This document shows positions 33,430 to 41,595 of a stretch of DNA of 45,310 nucleotides, in pieces. The notes below the pieces were generated by a model, which was not told the origin of the DNA, did not search any database, and was given only the letters and a program-made list of their open reading frames with translations. This DNA is from Bacillota bacterium (GTDB lineage Bacteria; Bacillota; Clostridia; Lachnospirales; Lachnospiraceae), in contig JAEZTJ010000011.1 in NCBI GenBank assembly GCA_023421505.1, forward strand, positions 1 to 45,310. The letters are read 5' to 3'. Positions within the stretch are counted from its first letter, which is position 1; each line of letters begins with the position of its first letter. A program made the translations under genes and the position numbers.

Positions 33430-34299
33430 TCATATTTCGTTATTCATTTTATGAAGGATATACTTTAGATAACTCTTTACAATATTATAATCAGAGCACT
33501 GATAAAGCATTCTTGAGCCTACGACATCCTCGATTTCATTAAAAATCAGTTCTCCCTCCTCTCCAATAATAAAATCAATTCCTACCAAATCAAAATCAAA
33601 CATGTCAATAATAGTATTTACTAAGATCTTCTCCTGCTTTGATAGCTGATACAAGCTTACTTCTCCACCAAGAGAAAAATTAGCTTTAAAGCCATGCTTA
33701 GCCGTCCTTAAAACAGCTGCAATGATATCCTTACCTATTACATATACTCTTAAATCCTGATTTCTGCTACCGGTCAAGGGCTGAATTACAAAATCAGAGG
33801 AAGCGATACCCTTCAATATAACTTCGTTAGTGGCTCCATCTATTCCATTTAATAGAAATACCTGACTTCCTCCGTGTCCATCTACTGCTTTAATTACAGA
33901 CGGCTGCTTTATTTGTGGTAATAAATCCGGTAATTGATCATTTTTATAAAAGCAGGAATCTACCATAGGAATTCCTGTTCTGGCTAAGTACTGGTAAGTT
34001 TTTGCCTTATCATTACAGATATCTGCAACAAAGGAATTATTAAATACTCTTATTCCTATAAGCTCTAACTGTCTGCTTAGTAGCGGATAGATCGCCCTGT
34101 TGATTGCAAAATCCGGATACGCTATCCTTTGCTTTTCATAATGAATAATCCAGTTACTGTTCTTCACTCCAAATTCCAGTTCTTCTACCAGAATAAGCCT
34201 TACCTCAATCTCAAGCTTCGCACCCTCAAGCCTATAAAATTCTATATATTGTTTATTATACTCTGCCTGCTTCCTGTTATAAATAAGCCAAGCCACCAT
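33430..34299 (-). CDS. ATP-grasp ligase, RimK-like (second of a pair)
   Basis: 289 residues. N-terminal pre-ATP-grasp domain (MVAWLIYN start, FNNSFVADICNDKAKTYQYLARTGIP), then the ATP-grasp core (VIKAVDGHGGSQVFLL, QPLTGSRNQDLRVYVIGKDIIAAVLRTAKHGFKANFSLGG, DLVGIDFIIGEEGELIFNEIEDVVGSRML). The usual metal-binding E-x-N near the end reads E-I-E, a variation that may be normal for this subfamily. It probably joins an amino acid or amine to a carboxylate. It lies 50 bases after a paralogue of equal size, so the two likely act together. Substrate unknown. Confidence 0.8.
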   Translation of the reverse strand: MVAWLIYNRKQAEYNKQYIEFYRLEGAKLEIEVRLILVEELEFGVKNSNWIIHYEKQRIAYPDFAINRAIYPLLSRQLELIGIRVFNNSFVADICNDKAKTYQYLARTGIPMVDSCFYKNDQLPDLLPQIKQPSVIKAVDGHGGSQVFLLNGIDGATNEVILKGIASSDFVIQPLTGSRNQDLRVYVIGKDIIAAVLRTAKHGFKANFSLGGEVSLYQLSKQEKILVNTIIDMFDFDLVGIDFIIGEEGELIFNEIEDVVGSRMLYQCSDYNIVKSYLKYILHKMNNEI

Positions 34300-34349
34300 A
34301 TTAACACCACTTTCATCCCTTGCAATCTAGTATGCCTATCATAACTATT

Positions 34350-35222
34350 TTAGAGCATCAGCTTATTCTTGATATGCTCAAGAATAAGTTCTGCTGCATT
34401 TACTCCTGTACAATCATAAATATTTTTAAAATGTGCATTTGAATTAATCTCGCAGAATAAAGGTCTATCCTCTTCATCAAATAGAAGATCCACACCGGCA
34501 AAATCAAGTCCGATAATTTCACTGCAATAAAGAGCCAAATCAAGCTGTTCCTTCGTAGGCTGGTATTTTTTCATTCTTCCACCTATGCATAAATTTGCCC
34601 GAAAATCACCCTGCTCCGAATATCGATACATGGCTGCAACCACCTGTTTACCAACGATCTGCAAACGAATATCCCTGCCGAAGCTGGAATTAATAAATTG
34701 TTGGAACAGCATCGGTTTTGGCCCTATTTCCTTAACCTTATCTATTAATTCTTTTTCATCATTAATAAGGTATACCTGTTGACCGAAGGAACCAAAGCTT
34801 TCCTTAACTATCATAGGAAATCCCAAAAGATCTGCTGCGTCCTTTAGAAAGTTATAATTCGTATATCCGATATTTGCAAAGGTGAACGGAGCAATTACCG
34901 TTCTTGGCATGGGTATATTATGCTTCATCAAAGTAAGATGGGTCAGAGATTTATCGTCACAGATTTCGATCGCTCTTGATGAGTTAAAAACAGGATATCC
35001 TAATTGTTCTAAATAATAAGCCAGTCTCACATCCTTATCCCAAAATAGAATAAAGTCAGCAAGTATCTCCTCCTTTGCCAGAGGAATACTAGCGATTAGC
35101 TCTACATTTGATTTAAGCTCCATCTTGATACCTTGCTTAGCTGCAGCCTTCATAAGCCATTCATGAATTTCATTAAATTTACTGGTACGTAAAAACTCAT
35201 TTACTATTAATAAGCCAGTCAT
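34350..35222 (-). CDS. ATP-grasp ligase, RimK-like (first of a pair)
   Basis: 290 residues with the same layout as its neighbour: pre-ATP-grasp domain (VFNSSRAIEICDDKSLTHLTLMKHNIPMPRT) and ATP-grasp core (MIVKESFGSFGQQVYLI, INSSFGRDIRLQIVGKQVVAAMYRY, LDFAGVDLLFDEEDRPLFCEINSNAHF). Here the metal-binding E-I-N is intact. Similar to RimK/LysX-type ligases that add amino acids to proteins or carrier peptides. AGGA lies eight bases before the ATG. No small substrate-like peptide gene was found beside the pair. Confidence 0.83.
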   Translation of the reverse strand: MTGLLIVNEFLRTSKFNEIHEWLMKAAAKQGIKMELKSNVELIASIPLAKEEILADFILFWDKDVRLAYYLEQLGYPVFNSSRAIEICDDKSLTHLTLMKHNIPMPRTVIAPFTFANIGYTNYNFLKDAADLLGFPMIVKESFGSFGQQVYLINDEKELIDKVKEIGPKPMLFQQFINSSFGRDIRLQIVGKQVVAAMYRYSEQGDFRANLCIGGRMKKYQPTKEQLDLALYCSEIIGLDFAGVDLLFDEEDRPLFCEINSNAHFKNIYDCTGVNAAELILEHIKNKLML

Positions 35223-35242
35223 ATACCCATCCTATCTAAAGA

Positions 35243-35276
35243 TTGGATTGAGTATCTCTACTCAATCCAACTTTTT
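35243..35276 (+). terminator. Perfect hairpin between ftsK and the ATP-grasp pair
   Basis: 12-bp stem TTGGATTGAGTA/TACTCAATCCAA with a 4-base loop. The clear T-run (CTTTTTT) follows it on the plus strand, although both flanking genes are on the minus strand. On the minus strand the tail is only TCTTTAG. It may terminate poorly after ftsK or block antisense transcription. Confidence 0.5.
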
Positions 35277-35282
35277 TCTCTA

Positions 35283-37883
35283 CTAATATTCTTCCAGATA
35301 CTGCTCAAACTGTTCTTCAGACATCAATATCTTTCTTGGCTTTGTACCTTCCTCAGGTCCGACAACACCAGCTTCAGCCAGCTGATCCATAATTCTTGCC
35401 GCACGGTTAAAGCCTATCTTATATACTCTTTGCAGCATACCGATAGAAGCCTTGTCCTTCTCAATAATAAACTTACCGGCTTCGGCAAAGTATTCATCCC
35501 GCTCATCGCTGCCACCTTGTTGAGATAGATCACCAGATTTCGCATTATTGATTTTATCATGTACATCATCGCTATAAACTGCTTCGTGATTATTCTCTTT
35601 TAAGAATTCAACAACTGAGCCGACTTCCTTATCGCTGATAAAGGCACCCTGAATTCTAACTGGCTTTGGATAACCAGAAGGAAAAAACAGCATATCTCCT
35701 TTACCAAGCAGCTTCTCTGCTCCGGAGCCATCTAGAATGGTCCTCGAATCAATCGCAGAAGATACTGCAAAGGCTATTCTTGAAGGAATATTCGCTTTAA
35801 TCAGTCCTGTAATAACATTTACGGAGGGTCTCTGCGTTGCTATAATCAAATGAATACCGGCTGCTCTTGCTAATTGCGCAAGCCTGCAGATGGCATCCTC
35901 CACCTCACCCGGAGCTACCATCATAAGATCGGCAAGCTCATCGATAATTATCACAATCTGGGGAAGCTTCTGACAGCTCTCATCCTTTAGATGCTCCACT
36001 GAAGCCGCCTTCTCATTATAGCCCTTTAAATCTCTTGCCCCTACATCGGCAAATTTTTTATAACGCTCCGTCATCTCCATTACAGCCCAGTTAAGAGCTG
36101 CGGAGGCTTTCTTCGGATCGGTTACAACCGGAATTAGTAAATGTGGAATACCATTGTAAATATTTAATTCAACCACCTTAGGATCTACCATTATCATCCG
36201 TACATCCGAGGGTTTCGCCTTATATAAAATACTCATAATAAGGGTATTGATACATACTGATTTACCGGAGCCCGTAGCTCCTGCAATTAATAAATGCGGC
36301 ATCTTCGCGATATCCGTAATGATCGTCTGACCTCCGATATCCTTGCCAACGGCAAAGGCAAGATTCGAGGAATGGTCGGAAAATTCCCTGCTTTCAATCA
36401 TTTCACGGAAGGTAACCATAGAATTTTCTTTATTGGGTACTTCTATTCCGACCGCTGCTTTACCAGGTATCGGTGCCTCTATTCTTACATCGGCAGCAGC
36501 GAGATTTAATTTAATATCATCTGCTAGACTTGTAATCCGGCTGACTTTAACTCCCTGCTCTGGCTGTAACTCATATCTTGTTACTGCCGGACCGACACTG
36601 ACATTCGTTATCGTTACATGGACTCCGAAGCTATCCAGTGTACTTTGAAGCTTCATCGCAGTATCCTTTAAGTCCTTCTCAGGAGAACCTCCTTTATTCG
36701 CCTTTGGCTTCGGAGGCGCTAAAAGCTTGACTGGAGGAAAAGTATATTCCTTTTGCTTTGTAATCTGTGAAATATTCAGGTCTTCTACTTCTGTAGAAGC
36801 TATATTTTGATTTTTTGTTAAATTCTTTACCGATTTGTTTTCAACAGCAATAGCTTCTTCTTTGAAAGCTTTCCTATCTGTATTCATCTCGACTACATCT
36901 GTATCATAAGTTTTTTCTTCCTTTTCATACTCTTGCACAGGCTTTTCTATCTGCTCTTCTTTATTTCCAAACTTGAAACGCAGCTCTTCCTCATAATTAG
37001 AAGGTATATTATCTAATTCATCTTTTTCCTTATATTCCTCTTCGAAGATATGATGAAAATTTAATATCGGAAGCTCCTCTTCATTAGGGGTTTTTTCTTT
37101 TTTAGGCTTTTTACTTTTTAATTTACTGATAAAATCTTCTTTTTCTGCCTCTTGAATTTGTGACTCCTTACTTGAACCGGGTATCGTAGGATTGATCTCA
37201 AAGGTCCTGGCTGGTCTTCTTCCCAAAGCATTTACTCCAGCTTCCGCTGCCATTTTCTCCTCTTCCTCTCTGCGAATTCTTTGATACTCCCTTCTCTCCT
37301 CCAGGGTACTTTTACTTTTACCGGCCAGATATGTAAAAATTGCTTTTCCTGACATAAGCAAAACCGCAATAATCATAACGGCTATCAGGATAATACAGGT
37401 TGCTACCTTAGCAAATAAGGAGCATAGAATTTTAGCAAATATTCCGCCGATAAGGCCCCCGCCATTTCTGTTCTTCCAAGAGCTCGTATAATAATCAAAA
37501 ATATTAATATCAGTTGATGCATCTGTAGCCATCTGAATTAGGGCTGCTAAGGCAACAAAGAAAATAATTGCATAGACTATCTTTCTTAATGCCTTTTTAT
37601 TGCCAAGGTTGGATACATGGAAAGCCACAATAAAAAAGAGAACAAAGGGTAAAATATAGGCTTCTGCTCCAACCAGTCCAAACACAAACGCACTGATGTA
37701 TTTTCCGACCTTTCCGCATAAATCAAAATTACTTAAAAAGAACAGAATAGATACAACCAAGGTTATCACTATGATTATCTCATCCTGAACAGCACCATTT
37801 TCTCTTAAGTTTTCTTGTTTATCGCTACTGTATTTCTTCTTCTTTTTATTTGAAGGTTTTCCCTTTTTTTTATTTGGAGCCAT
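35283..37883 (-). CDS. DNA translocase FtsK/SpoIIIE
   Basis: 866 residues from the ATG at 37883 (GGGGGAG ten bases upstream); the frame is open another 45 codons but that extension has no SD and no family resemblance. A lysine-rich start precedes four membrane regions (about 36-52, 63-90, 101-118, 143-178). A charged linker of roughly 250 residues follows, then the motor: Walker A GATGSGKSV (about 535-543) and Walker B IVIIIDELADLMM. The C-terminal gamma domain is a winged helix that reads polar DNA motifs (RVYKIGFNRAARIMDQLAEAGVV). It pumps chromosomal DNA across the septum. Synteny with tepA-ylzJ points to the SpoIIIE gene position of Bacillus. Confidence 0.93.
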   Translation of the reverse strand: MAPNKKKGKPSNKKKKKYSSDKQENLRENGAVQDEIIIVITLVVSILFFLSNFDLCGKVGKYISAFVFGLVGAEAYILPFVLFFIVAFHVSNLGNKKALRKIVYAIIFFVALAALIQMATDASTDINIFDYYTSSWKNRNGGGLIGGIFAKILCSLFAKVATCIILIAVMIIAVLLMSGKAIFTYLAGKSKSTLEERREYQRIRREEEEKMAAEAGVNALGRRPARTFEINPTIPGSSKESQIQEAEKEDFISKLKSKKPKKEKTPNEEELPILNFHHIFEEEYKEKDELDNIPSNYEEELRFKFGNKEEQIEKPVQEYEKEEKTYDTDVVEMNTDRKAFKEEAIAVENKSVKNLTKNQNIASTEVEDLNISQITKQKEYTFPPVKLLAPPKPKANKGGSPEKDLKDTAMKLQSTLDSFGVHVTITNVSVGPAVTRYELQPEQGVKVSRITSLADDIKLNLAAADVRIEAPIPGKAAVGIEVPNKENSMVTFREMIESREFSDHSSNLAFAVGKDIGGQTIITDIAKMPHLLIAGATGSGKSVCINTLIMSILYKAKPSDVRMIMVDPKVVELNIYNGIPHLLIPVVTDPKKASAALNWAVMEMTERYKKFADVGARDLKGYNEKAASVEHLKDESCQKLPQIVIIIDELADLMMVAPGEVEDAICRLAQLARAAGIHLIIATQRPSVNVITGLIKANIPSRIAFAVSSAIDSRTILDGSGAEKLLGKGDMLFFPSGYPKPVRIQGAFISDKEVGSVVEFLKENNHEAVYSDDVHDKINNAKSGDLSQQGGSDERDEYFAEAGKFIIEKDKASIGMLQRVYKIGFNRAARIMDQLAEAGVVGPEEGTKPRKILMSEEQFEQYLEEY

Positions 37884-38022
37884 TGATCTTAATCTCCCCC
37901 TTAATACAAAATATACCAAACAGTGTAAAGCATTCGCAGAATAATTATACCTGTTATAAAAATGATATGCAAGTCCAACTTCGTCCATAAAATTCATCCA
38001 TTTATCTTGTAATACCATTAGT

Positions 38023-38099
38023 TAATTGCAAAACTCAGTAATTATAAGTTATGTATACACTATGCATACTATCATATTATTCTGAAACGGAAGTTAAGC
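38023..38099 (+). repeat. Repeat family A, copy 5 (one long arm only)
   Basis: TTAATTGCAAAACTCAGTAATTA.., then GTATACAC, GCATACTAT and CGGAAGTTAAGC. This follows the first half of the long copy at 44955-45097; the second half is absent, so the copy is truncated. Confidence 0.6.
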
Positions 38100-38110
38100 A
38101 ATTATCTAAA

Positions 38111-38142
38111 AAACCATTGGAGGTTTATTTGTCCAATGGTTT
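38111..38142 (-). terminator. Terminator of the tepA-ylzJ unit
   Basis: 11-bp stem AAACCATTGGA/TCCAATGGTTT with a 10-base loop; on the minus strand it ends in GGTTTTTTAG. It separates the tepA-ylzJ transcript from ftsK. Confidence 0.7.
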
Positions 38143-38169
38143 AAGTAATATACTAACTTCACTTGACTG

Positions 38170-38342
38170 CCCTTTGTATTTGTTTGTGCCGAGGAATACG
38201 CAGGCACAAACTTTGAGGTGTGAATTATGCTTTTCAATAATTCACTTTATTATTTAATCAGGCCTACCCTTTGTATTTGTTTGTGCCGAGGAATACGCAG
38301 GCACAAACTTTGAGGTGTGAATTATGCTTTTCAATAATTCAC
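38170..38342 (-). repeat. Tandem 76-bp double-hairpin unit
   Basis: Two essentially identical units, 38170-38245 and 38267-38342, with a 97-base period. Each has a GTTTGTGCC/GGCACAAAC stem with a 12-base loop, and then a GTGAATTAT/ATAATTCAC stem with an 8-base loop. They lie in the 3' untranslated part of the tepA-ylzJ message, before its terminator. Confidence 0.85.
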
Positions 38343-38358
38343 ACTATTATGAGCTATA

Positions 38359-38598
38359 TCAGCTTTTTATATTTTTGCCAGGGCTATATGCCTCGTTCAA
38401 GTAATCCTTCATATCAGTAGAATATAGTTTTTCAATTACATAATTTTCTCCGTCTTTACGTGTAATTATTCTACCGTTTGGAAGAATAACTTCACGATAA
38501 TCTTCTGAAGATGCTTCTCCCTCTTTATTCACTTTCTTGTTTTCAAATACGGAAGGCGGAGCATAGATCCGTTCCAAAGGTCGTGAAGTATATAACAT
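38359..38598 (-). CDS. ylzJ: YlzJ-like protein
   Basis: 79 residues. The start MLYTSRPLERIY matches the YlzJ N-terminal pattern (LYTxxPxExI) and the middle has the LPNGRIITRKDGENYVIEKLYSTD stretch. Function is unknown; the gene is conserved between tepA and spoIIIE in spore formers, exactly its place here. Its ATG overlaps the tepA stop by one base (TGATG) and uses the GAGGAG inside the end of tepA as SD, so the two are translationally coupled. Confidence 0.8.
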   Translation of the reverse strand: MLYTSRPLERIYAPPSVFENKKVNKEGEASSEDYREVILPNGRIITRKDGENYVIEKLYSTDMKDYLNEAYSPGKNIKS

Positions 38599-39455
38599 CA
38601 GCTGTTCTCCTCTTTTCTCGCATCAATCATTGAATTAATTCTACTAAGGGCTTCCTTTATACCACCTACCTCATCAATAATACCCTTCTTCACGGTTTCT
38701 TCTCCAACCAGAATAGAACCGACATCCTTGGCAAGCTGATGGGTATCTAACATAAGATCACGGAAGCTGTTATAATCAATTTTTGAATGATTAACTACAA
38801 AGTTGATAATTCTATCCTGAATTTTTTCAAAATATTCAAAGGTCTGTGTAACTCCGATTACTGTTCCGTTCATACGAACCGGATGAATTATCATGGTCGC
38901 TGAAGGAACGATATAGCTGTAATTCGCTGATACTGCTAAGGGTACTCCTATGGAATGGGAGCCACCCAGTACTAAGGATACGGTAGGTTTACTTAAGGAC
39001 GCAATCATCTCTGCTATGGCAAGACCTGCTTCCACGTCACCTCCCACCGTATTAATTAAGATTAATAATCCATCGATTTCTGTACTGTCTTCAATTGCAG
39101 CAAGCTGAGGAAGGACATGTTCATATTTGGTCGTTTTATTATGCTGGGGGAGCGATTCGTGTCCTTCTATTTCACCTATAATTGATAACAGATGTATCTT
39201 ATGATCTTTGTTACCATTTTCCAGAAGGGTTTGGCCATATTCACTGATTTTTTTGTCCTTTAGGTCCTCATTTTCCTTGATTACCTTTTCGTTTTCCTGC
39301 CTCTCCTGCGTATTCGCGTCATTATCCCCCCTGCCATTATCATCACTCTGGCTGCGATTATTCTGTGTATCTGCTGGGCTCATATTTTGTTCGCGGTTAT
39401 TTTGCATTCTCTTATTCTCTTTTATATCATTTTCTAATAAAATTTCCTTCTGCAT
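38598..39455 (-). CDS. tepA: ClpP-like serine protease TepA/YmfB
   Basis: 285 residues. Residues about 86-275 form a ClpP/crotonase-fold protease: catalytic-type serine in GGSHSIG (S168), histidine in MIIHPVR (H191), substrate loop INTVGGDVEAGLAIAEM (about 134-150). In Bacillus this protein was named translocation-enhancing protein and is needed for normal sporulation-stage events. The first 85 residues are hydrophilic, Asn/Asp/Glu-rich and probably disordered, somewhat longer than usual. GAGGAG precedes the ATG. Confidence 0.87.
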   Translation of the reverse strand: MQKEILLENDIKENKRMQNNREQNMSPADTQNNRSQSDDNGRGDNDANTQERQENEKVIKENEDLKDKKISEYGQTLLENGNKDHKIHLLSIIGEIEGHESLPQHNKTTKYEHVLPQLAAIEDSTEIDGLLILINTVGGDVEAGLAIAEMIASLSKPTVSLVLGGSHSIGVPLAVSANYSYIVPSATMIIHPVRMNGTVIGVTQTFEYFEKIQDRIINFVVNHSKIDYNSFRDLMLDTHQLAKDVGSILVGEETVKKGIIDEVGGIKEALSRINSMIDARKEENS

Positions 39456-39667
39456 GTATGACCACTCCTCATTTCCTACTTTTTATCTATTACTTTTCAA
39501 TTAGTTTATCAGGAAGTACTTCGTTCCTATGATGAACAGCAATAATTCTTATATATTATGTGAAAATGAAGTTTTTTTATGCGATAAACGATTTGTTACG
39601 TTGACCGATTAATCTGCTATATAGGTTCATAAATCATCTTCTTAAGCAAATTTTGATCGCGAAATTA

Positions 39668-39710
39668 AATATGACGTTGTATTGTCATATTAATTTTGTT
39701 AAAATATTAA
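39668..39710 (+). promoter_or_regulatory. Operator and promoter of the WYL regulator gene
   Basis: Palindrome AATATGAC-8-GTCATATT (39668-39691). Its right arm overlaps the -35 TTGTCA (39683-39688), followed after 17 bases by TATTAA. The same 8-8-8 palindrome recurs at 40730-40753 ahead of the next gene. Confidence 0.65.
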
Positions 39711-39758
39711 AAAATAAATTTTACGGAGATTAGGTTGAAAAGAAGTACATTTTTCAAC

Positions 39759-39818
39759 CGGCAAAAAGCACTACGCGTGCTTTTCGCTCAGTATTTATAT
39801 GCCGCTTAAGCGGCATAT
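39759..39818 (+). other. Two hairpins in the leader of the WYL regulator gene
   Basis: First AAAAGCAC-TACGC-GTGCTTTT (39764-39784), then a perfect 22-base palindrome ATATGCCGCT..AGCGGCATAT (39797-39818) directly touching the GGAGG SD (39819-39823 region). The second could limit ribosome access or be a further protein site. Confidence 0.5.
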
Positions 39819-39828
39819 GGAGGTTATC

Positions 39829-40743
39829 ATGCAAATAAACCGTCTTTTTGAGATTATCTATATCCTAATGAATAAAAAAACAGTTACTGCCAAGGAGCTT
39901 TGCGAACGCTTTGAAGTTTCTCAAAGAACCATTTACCGTGATATTGAGACCCTGTGTCAGGCGGGAATACCAATTTATACCAGTAAAGGAAAAGGTGGCG
40001 GTATTGGTCTTTTAGAGAATTTTGTGCTAAATAAATCTGTTCTTTCCGAACAGGAGCAAAGTGATATTCTTTCTGCTCTGCAGGGACTAAAGGTAACTAA
40101 TTTTACTGAAACCGATCATATTCTCTCAAAGCTCAGCTCCTTATTTGGTAGTAATAATACGGATTGGATTGAGGTGGATTTCTCTAACTGGAGCAGTAAG
40201 GAAGAGGATAAGCAGAAATTCAAGCGATTAAAGGAGGCCATTCTTCATCATAAAGTAATTCAGTTTGATTATTTTAATTCCTATGGGAAGGAATCCCATC
40301 GCATGATCGAACCCAGTAAATTACTATTTAAGGGACAGGCCTGGTATTTACTTGGTTTATGCCGAGATAAAAAGGATTTAAGATATTTTAAAATCTCACG
40401 AATAAAAGCTTTAATCGTAAAGGAAGAAACCTTTGAACCAACCTTGATAAAAGAAGCTGTAAAGTCAGCAGCAAGTCCCCCAGTCAATAAAAAAATTGAT
40501 TTATTATTAAGAATTGAAGCCCCAATGGCTTATCGTATCTATGATGAATTTCCCAGAGAAGCAATACAGAGAGAAGCTGACGGAAGCTTTCTTGTACATG
40601 CTAGTTTAGAGGAGGGAGGATGGTTAATCGGTTATTTAATGTCCTATGAAGATCACCTCGAAGTTATTGAGCCGATAGGGCTTCGTGAACAGTTAATCAC
40701 CAAATTTAAAAATGTGTTAAATAAATATAAATATGACGTCTAG
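39829..40743 (+). CDS. YafY/DeoR-type HTH regulator with WYL domain
   Basis: 304 residues from the ATG at 39829, with GGAGG five bases upstream; in-frame ATGs at 39799 and 39817 lie in or before the SD and palindrome. N-terminal helix-turn-helix (TAKELCERFEVSQRTIYRDIETL, about 12-34, written here as a region), then a WYL ligand-binding domain (IEPSKLLFKGQAWYLLGLC..RYFKISRIKAL) and a WCX-like C-terminal extension. It probably controls itself and the GyrI-like gene that follows, since both promoters carry the same palindrome. The end of this gene (NKYKYDV-stop) lies inside the second palindrome. Confidence 0.88.
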   Translation: MQINRLFEIIYILMNKKTVTAKELCERFEVSQRTIYRDIETLCQAGIPIYTSKGKGGGIGLLENFVLNKSVLSEQEQSDILSALQGLKVTNFTETDHILSKLSSLFGSNNTDWIEVDFSNWSSKEEDKQKFKRLKEAILHHKVIQFDYFNSYGKESHRMIEPSKLLFKGQAWYLLGLCRDKKDLRYFKISRIKALIVKEETFEPTLIKEAVKSAASPPVNKKIDLLLRIEAPMAYRIYDEFPREAIQREADGSFLVHASLEEGGWLIGYLMSYEDHLEVIEPIGLREQLITKFKNVLNKYKYDV

Positions 40744-40775
40744 TTGTCATATTATGAGTGCTATGATCTATTCAT
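40730..40775 (+). promoter_or_regulatory. Second copy of the operator, ahead of the GyrI-like gene
   Basis: AATATGAC-8-GTCATATT (40730-40753), identical arms and spacing to the copy at 39668. TTGTCA (40745-40750) could serve as -35, with TCTATT 17 bases on as a weak -10. The TAG stop codon of the regulator gene (40741-40743) lies in the 8-base spacer. Confidence 0.6.
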
Positions 40776-40831
40776 CGAATACAATATACAGCTTAATTTA
40801 TAGGCTGTATTTCAAGAAGGGATGAAAGAGA

Positions 40832-41500
40832 ATGAACAAAATCGATTATAGGAAATTAGACAAAGACTTATATGCACTGAAAGCAGTTCCCTCATTAATA
40901 GAGGTACCAAAGCTTAATTTTATCATGGTTGACGGGTATGGTAATCCGAATGATGAAGGCGGTGAATACCAGCAGGCTGTAGGCCTACTCTATGCCTTAA
41001 CCTATACTATAAAAATGGGAAGAAAGCTCGGTAAAATTAAAACAAATTCTGAAGCAGACAATTTTATCGATTATGTGGTTCCCCCATTAGAAGGCTTATG
41101 GTGGTTGGAGGATGATAAGGATATGAATTTTACACAAAAAGAAAAATTCTGTTGGACCTCTATGATACGCCAGCCGGAATTTATTACTTTGGAGGTATTT
41201 CTTAAAGCGCAAGAAGAAGTAAAAAAGAAGAAACCTGAACTGGATATCACCAAAGCGAGGTTTGTTACCTTTGAGGAAGGACTTTGTGTTCATTGCATGC
41301 ATATTGGCCCTTTTGATACAGAAGCGGCTACTGTTGCTAAGATGGATGAATTTATCAAGGAAAATCATTTGCTTCATGATATCGGTGCTGTTCTGCCAGA
41401 TTCTCAGATTCGCAGACATCACGAAATCTATATGTCTGATTTTCGAAAGGCAAATCCGGCTACGATGAAGACAATTATACGTCATCCGGTAAAAAGATAG
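40832..41500 (+). CDS. GyrI-like small-molecule-binding protein
   Basis: 222 residues of the single-domain GyrI-like group (KIDYRKLDKDLYALKAVPSLIEVP start, IMVDGYGNPNDEG, LEGLWW, and HCMHIGPFDTEAATVAKMDEF in the second repeat). These proteins have the SHS2-type effector-binding fold of Rob/BmrR and are thought to bind or turn over small hydrophobic compounds. Commonly paired with a WYL or MerR/AraC regulator, as here. AAGGGATGAAAGAGA precedes the ATG. It lies in a plus-strand run of four genes. Confidence 0.84.
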   Translation: MNKIDYRKLDKDLYALKAVPSLIEVPKLNFIMVDGYGNPNDEGGEYQQAVGLLYALTYTIKMGRKLGKIKTNSEADNFIDYVVPPLEGLWWLEDDKDMNFTQKEKFCWTSMIRQPEFITLEVFLKAQEEVKKKKPELDITKARFVTFEEGLCVHCMHIGPFDTEAATVAKMDEFIKENHLLHDIGAVLPDSQIRRHHEIYMSDFRKANPATMKTIIRHPVKR

Positions 41501-41595
41501 ATCATATCAGCATCTTATCATAACCAGAATTAATTCATTTACAAATACTTTGTTGCCGCCCAAATTCACGGGATAATAGCCAAATGGAGGATTAT

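Larger units (their letters stand above)
39456..39828. other. Divergent gap between tepA and the WYL regulator gene
   Basis: About 370 bases. The right half holds the operator-promoter of the regulator gene and two hairpins; in the left half I see no defined feature. Confidence 0.5.

Noticed and set aside
37884..38018. N-terminal extension of 45 residues on FtsK/SpoIIIE
   Set aside because: No SD at the upstream start, no family resemblance, and a better ATG with GGGGGAG at 37883.
38170..38342. Insertion-sequence remnant at the duplicated hairpins
   Set aside because: No transposase fragment and no flanking target duplication; it reads better as a tandem duplication of a hairpin unit.
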